A DNA stretch of 64,000 nucleotides from Corynebacterium alimapuense (GTDB taxonomy: Bacteria > Actinomycetota > Actinomycetes > Mycobacteriales > Mycobacteriaceae): NCBI RefSeq assembly GCF_003716585.1, contig NZ_PTJO01000001.1, positions 186,001 to 250,000 on the forward strand. The letters run 5' to 3'. The notes beneath the pieces are model-generated. The model was not told the origin of the DNA. It made no database searches and saw only the letters and a program-made list of their open reading frames with translations. The position numbers and the translations under genes are program-made. Positions 23,795 through 32,671 of the stretch are shown piece by piece; the first letter of the stretch is position 1; the number at the start of each line of letters is the position of its first letter.

Positions 23795-25257
23795 TTCGCA
23801 CCCGAAGATGGGCGATTCCTTGGCTGTGGTCCGCCCTGCTCATGGTTGCGCTTCTCTGGCCACTGTTTTCGCCCGGACAGCTAGCCCTGCGAGACATGCT
23901 GGTTCTCGATCAGCCAGCATTGACTCCCTCCGCCTTGGGCTGGGGAGATTTGCCCGCTCGTAATGCTCCCCAAGATGGGTTGCTGGGGCTGATCGGAATG
24001 GCGATTCCTGCTTCCTGGGCTGCCCGAGCGCTTATCGTCTTCGGGGCATTGGCAGGTGCAGGCGGTGCCATCTGGCTATCTCGCGTGGTTGGCGGTGGAC
24101 TAGTAGGGACACTCGCCGCCGTGACAATAGTGCTTTGGAATCCCTTTGTCGTCGAACGGCTCCTGCAAGGACATTGGTCCCTCGTGATCGCTGGTTGGCT
24201 GCTCCCATTGATCGCGGCAGCCGGACTATCCGGTCGCACCTGGGTTATGTGGCTGGGTATGTGGGCAGCTTCGTTAACGCCAACCGGAGCGATTTTGGCC
24301 CTTCTCACTGGAGTGATCGTTTCTCGTGCCCGCCGAGGCTGGACACTAGCAATCGGGGTGTTGGCCTGCTTGCCTTGGATTATCCCCGGTCTGACTAATC
24401 CTGCCTCAGGCTTATCGACGTCCGCTTCAATCAGCGCCTTCGCCCCACGTGCGGAAGCCCACGTGGGCACCCTTGGAGCTTTGCTTGGCTTGGGCGGAAT
24501 CTGGAACGCCGATGCGGTACCAGCATCCCGAGAAACTGGTGGGTTTGCCCTTGCTGGAATCTTGTTGTTTGCCGTTCTCATGTTGGGGGTGCGACGGGTC
24601 CCACTGCCGCTATTGGGTCTGGCAGCACTCGGAATTGGTGGCGCTGTTTTTGTCTGGTTGGCACCCGGCGCGATGGGTTGGGTGGTCGAGACGATCCCCG
24701 GTACCGGGCTTTTTCGGGATGCTGGAAAGTTGGTTGTCCTCGCATTACCTGCCTATGCCGCGTTGGCAGCATCGCTGCGCCCATCACTGGCAGCGGTGGC
24801 ACTCGCGTTGGCCCTATTGCAGATTCCCGATGCGCCTAGCGCGCTGCAACAGCTAGCTCCAACTCAGCTCGAGGTCGACGAAGAACTAGTGTCGTTGGCC
24901 AATGGGCGGGATGTCTTGCTCGTGGATACCCCCACACTGACGCTTCGCCCCGATGGTCTGCCTATTCTCGACCCGCATGCCAAAGCACTGTCATTAGTGG
25001 AATCAGGAGTGCTGGTCGTCGACGGAGTGGTCGTAGATCCGCCTTCAGAAAGATGGGTCCAGGCTAATCAGGCTTGGACTGAGCGAGATTTGGCAAAGCT
25101 CGCCGACTTGGAGGTCGGGGCCATCGTCGATAACGATCAGTTTACCGAGACTACGGCCGAGTCACGCTCAGTACGGACTGGGCTGTTTCTCCTCATTGGT
25201 TGGTTGTTGATCCCGGTGGCACTGTTGACTGCTCGGTGGTTGCGGCGACATCGTTGA
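23791..25257 (+). CDS. Polytopic membrane protein (Rv0226c/NCgl2761-like)
   Basis: A membrane protein of about 470-490 residues with roughly ten helices. The gene order matches M. tuberculosis Rv0226c, an uncharacterised membrane protein of the cell-envelope cluster. The N-terminal helix with its flanking arginines (IRTRRWAIPWLWSALLMVALLW) spans both sides of the ATG at 23842, so translation probably begins upstream; CTG 23791, overlapping the lmcA stop as CTGA, is the best candidate I see. The exact start is uncertain. A GT-C-like transferase role is possible but not shown. The 3' end overlaps the convergent GT4 gene by 65 bp. Confidence 0.65.
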   Translation: MIRTRRWAIPWLWSALLMVALLWPLFSPGQLALRDMLVLDQPALTPSALGWGDLPARNAPQDGLLGLIGMAIPASWAARALIVFGALAGAGGAIWLSRVVGGGLVGTLAAVTIVLWNPFVVERLLQGHWSLVIAGWLLPLIAAAGLSGRTWVMWLGMWAASLTPTGAILALLTGVIVSRARRGWTLAIGVLACLPWIIPGLTNPASGLSTSASISAFAPRAEAHVGTLGALLGLGGIWNADAVPASRETGGFALAGILLFAVLMLGVRRVPLPLLGLAALGIGGAVFVWLAPGAMGWVVETIPGTGLFRDAGKLVVLALPAYAALAASLRPSLAAVALALALLQIPDAPSALQQLAPTQLEVDEELVSLANGRDVLLVDTPTLTLRPDGLPILDPHAKALSLVESGVLVVDGVVVDPPSERWVQANQAWTERDLAKLADLEVGAIVDNDQFTETTAESRSVRTGLFLLIGWLLIPVALLTARWLRRHR

Positions 25258-26347
25258 GTAATTTTTCGAACCGGGCTCCAGTAGTTGCCCAAGAAAATTC
25301 AGAGCTCCATTGTTTGGCCGCAGTTGCCATCTGCGAACGCAGAGATGAGTCATCTAATAGTCGCTGCGTGAGTGATACCAGTTCTGTGGCATCCTCAGCG
25401 AGCAATCCAGTTTCCCCATTCCGGATGGAATCGCGCAGCCCACCTGCGGTGAGATAACCAATAGTAGGCACCCCATGTTGGGCAGCCTCCATCACTGCCA
25501 ATCCCCACCCTTCTTTCTGCGAAGGCATGAGATGAATAGTGGCTCTGGCTAACAAAGAATGCTTGTAGTCCTCGGTGACTTGGCCGTGAAAAATAACCTG
25601 GTCAGTGATCCCTAGCTCAGTGGCATATTCTCGGAGCTGATCCTCCCACCAGCCGGAACCAATGATGTCGAGCACCAGATTGCGGCTAGGAGATAGCTCT
25701 AGGAGCACATCCATGGCGTGTTCTAACTGCTTATGCGGCACCAACCGAGACAAGGTGACCAGATGCATGGCCGCGTCGTCATCAAGCCGCGGTAGATGAG
25801 CAGGAACCGGATCAAGCCCGTTTTCAATGATCTGAATATCACTCGCTCGGATCCCCAGATCCACCAAATCCTCCTTGGAAGAACTCGAAACCGTGACATA
25901 GGGCGCACCCCGATAGACCCGAGGAGCTATTTGAGATTCGAGAAACCAACCGAGCTGAGCAATGGCAGGTCCAGCTACTGGCCACTGCTCACGGTGGCAA
26001 TGATGAGTCAATAACACCGTGGGCGCCCCGGAAACCAACCTGGCGTAAAACGGGATGCCATTTTGGGTATCAACCACCACGTCGATATTCCCCAAGGTGC
26101 CAATACCCATCCGACCCAGCGCAATCCCCACCCAGGCCTTGGGATAGACCGTGTATTTTCCTCCACTGCGAGAGAATCGCACCCCCTTGCGCGTCGATCG
26201 CCTGGGCGCATCCGTGTGTCCTGCGGTGCGGTAGACGACCTCATGACCACGATCGGCCAAGTATTCACCAACCCGCTCAAGGTAGCGTTCCGAGCCGCCA
26301 CCCTGCGGATGAGTGGAATCGCGCCAACACAACAGAAGGATCTTCAT
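25193..26347 (-). CDS. Glycosyltransferase family 4 protein
   Basis: A 384-residue GT-B retaining transferase, soluble or peripheral. The glycine-rich donor loop HPQGGGSERYLERV opens the N-terminal domain. The C-terminal domain has MPSQKEGWGLAVMEAAQHGVPTIGY with the E-x7-E nucleotide-sugar site. Synteny matches M. tuberculosis Rv0225, whose acceptor is unknown. The ATG at 26347 begins directly with a typical first strand (MKILLLCW). It is divergent from mtrP with about 42 bases between the start codons. Confidence 0.85.
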   Translation of the reverse strand: MKILLLCWRDSTHPQGGGSERYLERVGEYLADRGHEVVYRTAGHTDAPRRSTRKGVRFSRSGGKYTVYPKAWVGIALGRMGIGTLGNIDVVVDTQNGIPFYARLVSGAPTVLLTHHCHREQWPVAGPAIAQLGWFLESQIAPRVYRGAPYVTVSSSSKEDLVDLGIRASDIQIIENGLDPVPAHLPRLDDDAAMHLVTLSRLVPHKQLEHAMDVLLELSPSRNLVLDIIGSGWWEDQLREYATELGITDQVIFHGQVTEDYKHSLLARATIHLMPSQKEGWGLAVMEAAQHGVPTIGYLTAGGLRDSIRNGETGLLAEDATELVSLTQRLLDDSSLRSQMATAAKQWSSEFSWATTGARFEKLLNDVAATTEQSTVPPGSTTNQ

Positions 26348-26389
26348 GACTTCACCAGCCTACCTGTGAGCGCATGGCACGATAGAGCA

Positions 26390-27157
26390 ATGTCGTCTTT
26401 AACCCGAGGTCGAGCCAGTCTTTCCCGTTCGCTCACCCTATTAAGATCGATCAGCCACGAGCAATCCGAGCCCGAGCTGTTCTATCGCCCCTTGGCTGAG
26501 GACACCGCAGACCTGTTGACGTCTCTTTCTTTGGACCTACTGGGAAAGGACCTCGATGGAGCAAAAGTACTGGATGTCGGCGGCGGACCAGGCTATTTCG
26601 CTGAGGCTTTTGGTACGCGAGAGGCAAGCTATATCCCGGTCGAGCCGGATGTCGGGGAAATGGCGGCGGCCGGGATCAATGTCCCGGGATCAATACGCGG
26701 ATCGGGAATGTCATTGCCCATACGCAATGATGCCTTTGATCTCGTCTACTCCTCCAATGTCGCCGAGCACGTCGATCAGCCATGGGTGATGGGCGAGGAA
26801 ATGCTACGAGTCACCCGCCCTGGTGGTCTAATGATCCTGAGCTACACCATCTGGCTGGGACCTTTCGGCGGGCATGAGACTGGCCTATGGGAACACTATG
26901 TCGGCGGTGGCTTCGCCCGTGATCGCTATCACCGAAAACATGGCTATCCGCCAAAGAACGTGTTCGGTGAATCGTTGTTCGATGTCTCCTGCGCAGAAGG
27001 CCTCAAGTGGGCGAATTCCGTGCAAGACCGTGGACTAGCCGAGGTCTCGTTAGCGTTTCCCCGGTATCACCCAGCATGGGCCTGGTGGTTGGTGCGAGTG
27101 CCCATCGTGCGCGAATTCTTGGTATCCAACTTGGTGATCGTGTTGCGCAAGAGATAG
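26390..27157 (+). CDS. mtrP: SAM-dependent methyltransferase, probable MtrP (mycolate transport)
   Basis: A 255-residue class I methyltransferase. Motif I is VLDVGGGPGYFAEAF, the acidic residue after strand 2 is in PVEPDVGEM, and the motif IV region reads FDLVYSSNVAEHV. Synteny with NCgl2764/Rv0224c, directly before pck, points to MtrP, a methyltransferase needed for efficient trehalose mycolate transport; the methylated substrate is not known to me. ATG 26390 is chosen; an in-frame GTG at 26366 would add eight residues. Neither has a strong ribosome binding site. Confidence 0.82.
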   Translation: MSSLTRGRASLSRSLTLLRSISHEQSEPELFYRPLAEDTADLLTSLSLDLLGKDLDGAKVLDVGGGPGYFAEAFGTREASYIPVEPDVGEMAAAGINVPGSIRGSGMSLPIRNDAFDLVYSSNVAEHVDQPWVMGEEMLRVTRPGGLMILSYTIWLGPFGGHETGLWEHYVGGGFARDRYHRKHGYPPKNVFGESLFDVSCAEGLKWANSVQDRGLAEVSLAFPRYHPAWAWWLVRVPIVREFLVSNLVIVLRKR

Positions 27158-27205
27158 CTCGGTAGTGGAGAATGTGTTCCTGATTAGTCGCGACCTAGCT
27201 AGAGG

Positions 27206-27282
27206 CGTATTTTCTCCCACCCACTAAATTGCTGAACAGGGAAAATACGTCTTCACCCACCACACCTTGGTGAGAAAATACG
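27206..27282. repeat. Intergenic inverted repeat with three GTATTTTC/GAAAATAC arms
   Basis: CGTATTTTCTC (27206-27216) is exactly complementary to GAGAAAATACG (27272-27282), and a third arm, GAAAATACG, sits at 27241-27249. The element lies between mtrP and the terminator of pck in a 236-bp gap without genes. It resembles the 14205-14369 repeats in size and design but not in sequence. Confidence 0.6.
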
Positions 27283-27326
27283 TGTCTCCACCCTGCGAGC
27301 CCCGACAGCCAACCTTTCAAAACAAA

Positions 27327-27368
27327 AATCCGCCTCCCCGAACCATTATTGGTTCGAAAAGGCGGATT
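27327..27368 (-). terminator. Terminator of pck
   Basis: AATCCGCCT pairs with AGGCGGATT, and within it GAACCA pairs with TGGTTC around a short loop. On the minus strand the stem is followed by a T-rich tract, TTTTTGTTTT. It lies 26 bases beyond the pck stop codon. Confidence 0.85.
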
Positions 27369-27393
27369 AATCAGCCAAGCATCAGCCAAGCAA

Positions 27394-29223
27394 TTAGGCC
27401 TTGCCAGCTTCAATGCGCTCGCGGAGTTTGCCCAGCTGTGCATGCAGCTCAGCCGGAACCCGCGGGCCAAGGAACTCCAAGTATTCTTCGCCGGAAACTA
27501 GGTCAGTGACCCAGCTCTCTGCGGGCGCGGTCAAGGATTCCTTGACATCCTCGATCGGGGTATCAAGACCGGTCAGGTCCAGGTCTTCCGCACGGGCGGT
27601 GTAACCGACGACGGTCTCGTCAGCCTCAACCTTGCCTTCGATGCGGTCGATGACCCACTTGAGCACGCGAGAGTTGTCACCGAAACCGGGCCACAGGAAG
27701 CGGCCGTCTTCGCCACGGCGGAACCAGTTGACCAGGAAGATCGGAGGCATCCGGTCTCCACCGGTGTTGCCCATGTCGATCCAGTGCTGGAGGTAATCGC
27801 CGGCGTTGTAGCCGATGAAGGGCAGCATTGCCATCGGGTCATGGCGCAGGGATCCGACCTTGGCCTCTGCAGAAGCAGCAGTCTGGCCGGAGGAGAGGGT
27901 GGCACCGATCATCGTGCCGTGCTCCCAGTTGAAGGACTGAGAAACCAGCGGGACGGTGTCGGGACGACGTCCGCCGAAGAGGATGGCGTCAATCTTGACA
28001 CCCTTCCAGTCATCGAACTCCGGAGCGGCAACCGGGCACTGCTCGATCGGCACGCAGTAGCGGGAGTTCGGGTGAGCTGCCTTGACACCAGACTCTGGTG
28101 TCCAGTCGTTGCCCAACCAGTCGATGAGGTGAGCGGGCTTCTCGCCGTCCATGTCCTCCCACCAAATGTCACCGTCATCGGTCAGCGCGACGTTGGTGAA
28201 CAGGGTGTTTCCGGCTTCCATGGTGGTCATGGCGATCGGGTTGGAAGCGTAGTTGGTACCCGGCGCGACGCCGAAGAAACCATCTTCCGGGTTGACGGCA
28301 TAGAGGCCGTCTTCGCGTAGCTTCAGCCAAGCGATGTCATCTCCGACGACCTCGGCGCTCCAGCCCTCGATGGTCGGGGTGATCATCGCGAGGTTGGTCT
28401 TACCGCAAGCAGAGGGGAAAGCTGCAGCAATGTGGTAGGCCTGTCCCTCCGGGGAGGTGAGCTTCAGGATGAGCATGTGCTCAGCCATCCAGCCTTCTTC
28501 CTTAGCCATAACCGAGGCGATACGCAGTGCGTAGCACTTCTTGGCCAGGATGGCGTTTCCGCCGTAACCGGAACCGTAGGACCAGATTTCCTTGGTGTCC
28601 GGGAACTGAGTGATGTACTTAGTGTCATTGCACGGCCAGGTGGTGTCTTCCTCACCCGGCTCCAGCGGAGCGCCAACGGAGTGAAGCGCGTGGACGAAAT
28701 CGCCATCAGTGCCAATCTTGGCGAGCGCTTCGGAGCCCATGCGGGTCATAATCGCCATCGACAAAACGACATAGGCAGAGTCGGTCAGCTGAACGCCCAG
28801 CTTGGGGTCCGGATCACTGATCGGTCCCATGCAGAAAGGAACGACATACATGGTGCGGCCCTTCATGGCGCCACGGAAGACCTCGGTCATCTCGGCCTTC
28901 ATGTCCGCCGGTGCGACCCAGTTATTGGTCGGGCCAGCGTCCTCCTCGTTATCGGAGCAAATGAAGGTACGGGATTCGACGCGGGCAACATCGTCCGGGT
29001 TGGAGCGTGCGAGGAAGCTATTGGGACGCTTTTCCTCGTTGAGCTTAATGAGCGTTCCAGCTTCAACCAGCTCCGAGGTCAGTCGCTCCCACTCTTCTTG
29101 TGAGCCATCAGCGAAGACGACCGCCTCCGGCTGGAAGAGCTCAACCGCCTCAGCGATCCAGGAAAGGAGCTTTTCATTGTCGGTGGGGGCGGGGCCTACC
29201 AGGCCCTTGATGGCGGTGGTCAT
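27394..29223 (-). CDS. pck: Phosphoenolpyruvate carboxykinase (GTP)
   Basis: This 609-residue GTP-type enzyme converts oxaloacetate to phosphoenolpyruvate in gluconeogenesis. The kinase loop [16 protein letters not shown] carries the reactive cysteine and nucleotide-binding residues. The metal-binding region is around VGDDIAWL, and the NNW-like aromatic guanine site is towards the C terminus. The ATG at 29223 is preceded by AGGAG five bases upstream; the two ATGs further upstream are less well placed. Length is exactly typical. It follows the DUF6802-like gene by 118 bases, with its own promoter likely in between. Confidence 0.95.
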   Translation of the reverse strand: MTTAIKGLVGPAPTDNEKLLSWIAEAVELFQPEAVVFADGSQEEWERLTSELVEAGTLIKLNEEKRPNSFLARSNPDDVARVESRTFICSDNEEDAGPTNNWVAPADMKAEMTEVFRGAMKGRTMYVVPFCMGPISDPDPKLGVQLTDSAYVVLSMAIMTRMGSEALAKIGTDGDFVHALHSVGAPLEPGEEDTTWPCNDTKYITQFPDTKEIWSYGSGYGGNAILAKKCYALRIASVMAKEEGWMAEHMLILKLTSPEGQAYHIAAAFPSACGKTNLAMITPTIEGWSAEVVGDDIAWLKLREDGLYAVNPEDGFFGVAPGTNYASNPIAMTTMEAGNTLFTNVALTDDGDIWWEDMDGEKPAHLIDWLGNDWTPESGVKAAHPNSRYCVPIEQCPVAAPEFDDWKGVKIDAILFGGRRPDTVPLVSQSFNWEHGTMIGATLSSGQTAASAEAKVGSLRHDPMAMLPFIGYNAGDYLQHWIDMGNTGGDRMPPIFLVNWFRRGEDGRFLWPGFGDNSRVLKWVIDRIEGKVEADETVVGYTARAEDLDLTGLDTPIEDVKESLTAPAESWVTDLVSGEEYLEFLGPRVPAELHAQLGKLRERIEAGKA

Positions 29224-29302
29224 GTGTTCTCCTGACATGTACGTCACTCGGCAGAGTCTCTACTACCTAGGTTATCTGTTCGACAGGCCCACTGATGGAC
29301 TG

Positions 29303-29314
29303 TTGAATATTCAA
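29303..29314. promoter_or_regulatory. Perfect 12-bp palindrome upstream of pck
   Basis: TTGAATATTCAA lies 80-91 bases upstream of the pck start codon, in the gap to the preceding gene. The size and position would suit an operator. The regulator is unknown to me; a chance AT-rich palindrome is possible. Confidence 0.3.
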
Positions 29315-29341
29315 TTCTGGCACTGGTAATGACCAGCTACC

Positions 29342-29752
29342 TTATCCTTGCTCAATTCGACGCCACGTGCAGTTTTGTTGAGATTTGCCACTTTCATTTG
29401 CCCCTATTTCGGGGGTGAGAGAAGAGCTCAGACCCCAATCCAAAACCTCAGGGGCTCCTTGCTTCTCACTTTCCCCTCCCTCTAGCCCCCAAGCTGCCCG
29501 ATGAGGATCGGCGGAATAGACCTCGTAGCGACCGTCATGATGAACGGTGGAGATATGGTCGATCTCACCGTCATCGTCGAGGTCGGCAAAAACGGTCATC
29601 CCACCGCCGTCGACCAGAGTCACGGCTTCGCCCGATTGCCCGTCTAGGATCCAATCCTGCGATCCAGTGCTAAACCGAAGCCCATCGCTGGAGACCACAC
29701 CTTCTGGGCCAATTTCTGCAAGTCCGTGCAGACTCAGCAACCAATCATCCAT
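29342..29752 (-). CDS. Conserved hypothetical protein, DUF6802-like
   Basis: A 136-residue protein without signal peptide or membrane helix. It contains an acidic FADLDDDGEIDHIS block resembling VCBS/FG-GAP or EF-hand-like calcium loops, followed by HHDGRYEVYSADPHRAAWGLE. This pattern fits the actinobacterial DUF6802 family as I recall it. The ATG stands behind a strong AGGAGG. It is 17 bases downstream of the 411-residue gene and probably cotranscribed with it. Function unknown. Confidence 0.65.
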   Translation of the reverse strand: MDDWLLSLHGLAEIGPEGVVSSDGLRFSTGSQDWILDGQSGEAVTLVDGGGMTVFADLDDDGEIDHISTVHHDGRYEVYSADPHRAAWGLEGGESEKQGAPEVLDWGLSSSLTPEIGANESGKSQQNCTWRRIEQG

Positions 29753-29769
29753 CCTGCCTCCTCACCATG

Positions 29770-31005
29770 TCAGTCCTGCACGCCAGCCAACTCACGCCTT
29801 AGCCAGGCAGAGGGCCCGTCGCGTTCACCCCAGGACACTCCACCACTACTGCGGATACGTACGATTTCGTGGTCGAGCCACTTCAAACGAGCTTCTCGAC
29901 GCCCCCTTATCCAACGCATCCATCCAACCGTTGCGGCCAGTGCTGCTCCAACCAGCACTGCAATCACTTCATTGATCGGCCACAGCGCTCGCGCAGAAGC
30001 TGTTCCGGTCAATGCGGCCAAGAGCAACGGCGACATGATCGGACCTGAGGGCAACTCCGTTCCGGGGGAATCCACTCCCTGCTCGCCCACAAGCTCAGCC
30101 AAGCCGCTAGCGGCACCCGAGAAGTCTGTTGTAGCTAGAGTGCGCAGCTCCACTAAGCGAGCGTCGAGTAGCGAGATTCTGCGACGATGAAGCCGTTCAG
30201 CTGCCTGGTACCAGGCTCCCGGACGCGGTATCGGCAGTTGGTCCCCTCGCGGATGCGAGAGCACCTGCCCTAGCACCTCAGCTAATTCAGCACCGGGATG
30301 GACTACCCTCCCGGATACCCCTGGCGGAAGCGGAGCAGTAGAAATCAAACGTCCAGCCCGCCGAGCAGCATCAACCAACGTGGGCGCATCTGAAGCTACC
30401 CAGCCCCGGCTGGGAGCAAGTGCAATCACCACATCCACTTCGGCTCCATCGACAACTTCTACGCCCTCAAGTTCAGCAGAAAGATGACCGCAAGCAGCTG
30501 CATCCGGTCCGATGATTGCCACCTGAGCCAGCCTCTCGGGAGGAGCAAGTGCCGGCCCGGCTATCGCTCTCAGCTGTTGCGCGACTTCCGGGTGCTTCAA
30601 CGCCAGCGAATGTAGTTGCCCCACTAATATCCTGCCTCGTGCAACCAGAAGATCCCCACCAGCCAGTCGCGTTGCCACCAGTTGGCGAGACTGCTCCCCT
30701 AGATCTGGGACCACGATCACCAGTGCAGGACCAGCGCAAATACGTGAACGCATGAGCGCAGTCACCGGCCCAGAATGAACCAGCACAACCACATCTGCCC
30801 CCTGGTTCAATCCTGGCCAGGCAACTGCAACCTCTCGATATCCCCAATCTGGCAGCGGCACTGAAACAGTCAACGTGCAGGCGCCAACTCGAGGGTCTCC
30901 AGTGAGCTCACTGAGCACTCGGCGCAAGCCAATTCCAACCGGACAGCCGAAATCTCTGGCATGCGCCCAATCAGCGGCATCAACAAAGAGCTTCGGCGTA
31001 TCCAC
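29770..31005 (-). CDS. Conserved hypothetical protein with C-terminal membrane helix
   Basis: A 411-residue protein I cannot assign. GTG 31005 is chosen because GGGGGAGG stands in front of it; a TTG at 31023 is in frame but lies inside this ribosome binding site. The first 240 residues are Ala/Val-rich alternating strands and helices, with VDAADWAHARDFGCP near the start and no visible nucleotide-binding loop. A helix-rich part follows (WYQAAERLHRRRISLLDARL), then one membrane helix (about residues 340-362) and a basic cytoplasmic tail. It is divergent from trmB. A link to carbon metabolism is suggested only by its position before pck. Confidence 0.65.
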   Translation of the reverse strand: MDTPKLFVDAADWAHARDFGCPVGIGLRRVLSELTGDPRVGACTLTVSVPLPDWGYREVAVAWPGLNQGADVVVLVHSGPVTALMRSRICAGPALVIVVPDLGEQSRQLVATRLAGGDLLVARGRILVGQLHSLALKHPEVAQQLRAIAGPALAPPERLAQVAIIGPDAAACGHLSAELEGVEVVDGAEVDVVIALAPSRGWVASDAPTLVDAARRAGRLISTAPLPPGVSGRVVHPGAELAEVLGQVLSHPRGDQLPIPRPGAWYQAAERLHRRRISLLDARLVELRTLATTDFSGAASGLAELVGEQGVDSPGTELPSGPIMSPLLLAALTGTASARALWPINEVIAVLVGAALAATVGWMRWIRGRREARLKWLDHEIVRIRSSGGVSWGERDGPSAWLRRELAGVQD

Positions 31006-31135
31006 GACCCACCCCTCCCCCAAGGTCCGGTTCTCAGTTCAGGATGTCCCAGGAGAGCAGTTCCCGCAACAGGAAACCCAAATATAAGAGGTGTAATATT
31101 GAACTTTCCCCACTGTGGGGGAAGAATAAGAAGTG

Positions 31136-31945
31136 ATGTCTATTTCTGATTTTTCCAATACCCCCATTTCTTCTCCAGAGCCAAGCCCAGAGCAAACCCC
31201 CCTAGGGGATCTGCCTGCGGGTCGACCTCTGCAGACCAACTTCGACGACGACCGCGAATACCCTCGCTTGGGCACGGTGAGCTTCCGCCGTGGAACGCTC
31301 ACTGAGAACCAAGAAAAGCGCTGGGATGAGCACTGGCCACAACTGGGCAAAGTTCTCAGCGATGAGCCGATAGACCTAGATACCTGGTTTGGCAGGAAAG
31401 ATGCTCCGACGATCGTAGAGATCGGATCGGGCACTGGCACTTCCACCGCCGCCATGGCTCCGTTAGAAGCCGACACCAACATCATCGCTGTCGAACTCTA
31501 TAAACCCGGTCTAGCCAAGCTGCTCGGCTCGATCCTGCGCGAAGACCTCGACAATATTCGCATGATCCGCGGAGATGGCGTCGAGGTGCTTGCTCGGATG
31601 CTCGGTCCGGCTTCACTTGACGGAGTGCGGATCTTTTTCCCCGATCCTTGGCCGAAAGCACGTCACCATAAGCGCCGTCTGATCCAGTCCGGCACTTTGC
31701 ACTTGATCGCTTCCCGGCTCAAACCTGGCGGGGTACTGCATGTAGCCACCGATCACGCCGATTATGCACAATGGATCTCTGAATTAGTCGATGTAGAACC
31801 TCTGTTGGAATACCACGACTGGCCTTGGCAAGACTGCCCTCAGCTGGTCGACCGTCAGGTCATCACCAAATTCGAAGGCAAGGGGCTAGACAAGTCCCAT
31901 GTCATCACCGAATTCCTCTGGCAGCGCTCACAAGAGCCGGCCTAA
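31136..31945 (+). CDS. trmB: tRNA (guanine-N7-)-methyltransferase
   Basis: A 269-residue enzyme that methylates G46 in the variable loop of tRNAs. The SAM-binding motif [15 protein letters not shown] and the TrmB-specific signature [16 protein letters not shown] are clear. The N-terminal 60 residues are extra and low in complexity, as in other corynebacteria. The ATG at 31136 follows GGGGGAAG at a suitable distance; a GTG at 31133 is directly adjacent. It begins a plus-strand operon running through the NYN gene, mmpL, the flippase-like gene and the DUF3054 gene. Confidence 0.93.
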   Translation: MSISDFSNTPISSPEPSPEQTPLGDLPAGRPLQTNFDDDREYPRLGTVSFRRGTLTENQEKRWDEHWPQLGKVLSDEPIDLDTWFGRKDAPTIVEIGSGTGTSTAAMAPLEADTNIIAVELYKPGLAKLLGSILREDLDNIRMIRGDGVEVLARMLGPASLDGVRIFFPDPWPKARHHKRRLIQSGTLHLIASRLKPGGVLHVATDHADYAQWISELVDVEPLLEYHDWPWQDCPQLVDRQVITKFEGKGLDKSHVITEFLWQRSQEPA

Positions 31946-31969
31946 AATTCTATTAAGAAGCGAGACTCT

Positions 31970-32647
31970 GTGAGCGACCTGCACGAATACACCCATCACT
32001 ACGACGGAGCACCTGCCAGCAGCCCAGACAGCCTCCTCTTGGTCTGGGATGCCCCCAACCTTGATATGGGACTAGGTTCCATTCTGGGCGGGCGTCCGAC
32101 CGCTGCTTATCGCCCGCGCTTCGATGCCATCGGCCGATGGCTTTTGGGTCGAGCTGGAATGCTCTCCCACACCGCTGGCACCCACGTCGAAGCCGAAGCT
32201 ACCGTGTTCACCAACGTCACCCAGGGTGGCGCTGATGTGATCCGCCCCTGGGTCGAAGCACTGCGGAACGTCGGTTTTGCGGTTTTTGCCAAGCCCAAAA
32301 CCGACGAGGACTCTGACGTCGATCCGGACATGCTCACCCATATTCGCCGTCGCCACAGCGAAGGTGTACTCAAGGGCTTAGTTATTGCGTCTGCTGATGG
32401 TCAGAACTTCAAAGAGATCATCGACGAACTCATTGCCGAAGGACTACCCGTCACCGTCATCGGCTTCCACGAGCACGCCGCTTGGGCGGTTGCCTCTGAG
32501 ACCATCAATTTCATTGATCTCGAGGAAATCCCCAATGTGTTCCGCGAGCCGCTACCGCGCATCAGCCTCGATTCCCTACCTGACCACGGTGCGTGGCTCC
32601 AGCCTTTCCGCCCACTGTCCGCGCTGCTGTCGGGACGCGGCCACTAA
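31970..32647 (+). CDS. NYN/PIN-like domain protein
   Basis: A 225-residue cytoplasmic protein of the NYN (LabA-like) nuclease superfamily. The first conserved aspartate is in LVWDAPNLDMGLG, and further acidic residues occur in VIASADGQNF and in the middle (DEDSDVDPDM). A ribonuclease role is possible from the fold, but the substrate is unknown. It begins at GTG, 24 bases after trmB and 24 bases before mmpL, and this trmB-NYN-mmpL order is conserved in the genus. Confidence 0.8.
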   Translation: MSDLHEYTHHYDGAPASSPDSLLLVWDAPNLDMGLGSILGGRPTAAYRPRFDAIGRWLLGRAGMLSHTAGTHVEAEATVFTNVTQGGADVIRPWVEALRNVGFAVFAKPKTDEDSDVDPDMLTHIRRRHSEGVLKGLVIASADGQNFKEIIDELIAEGLPVTVIGFHEHAAWAVASETINFIDLEEIPNVFREPLPRISLDSLPDHGAWLQPFRPLSALLSGRGH

Positions 32648-32671
32648 CTCGCCTGAGGAAAGGGAGACGCT

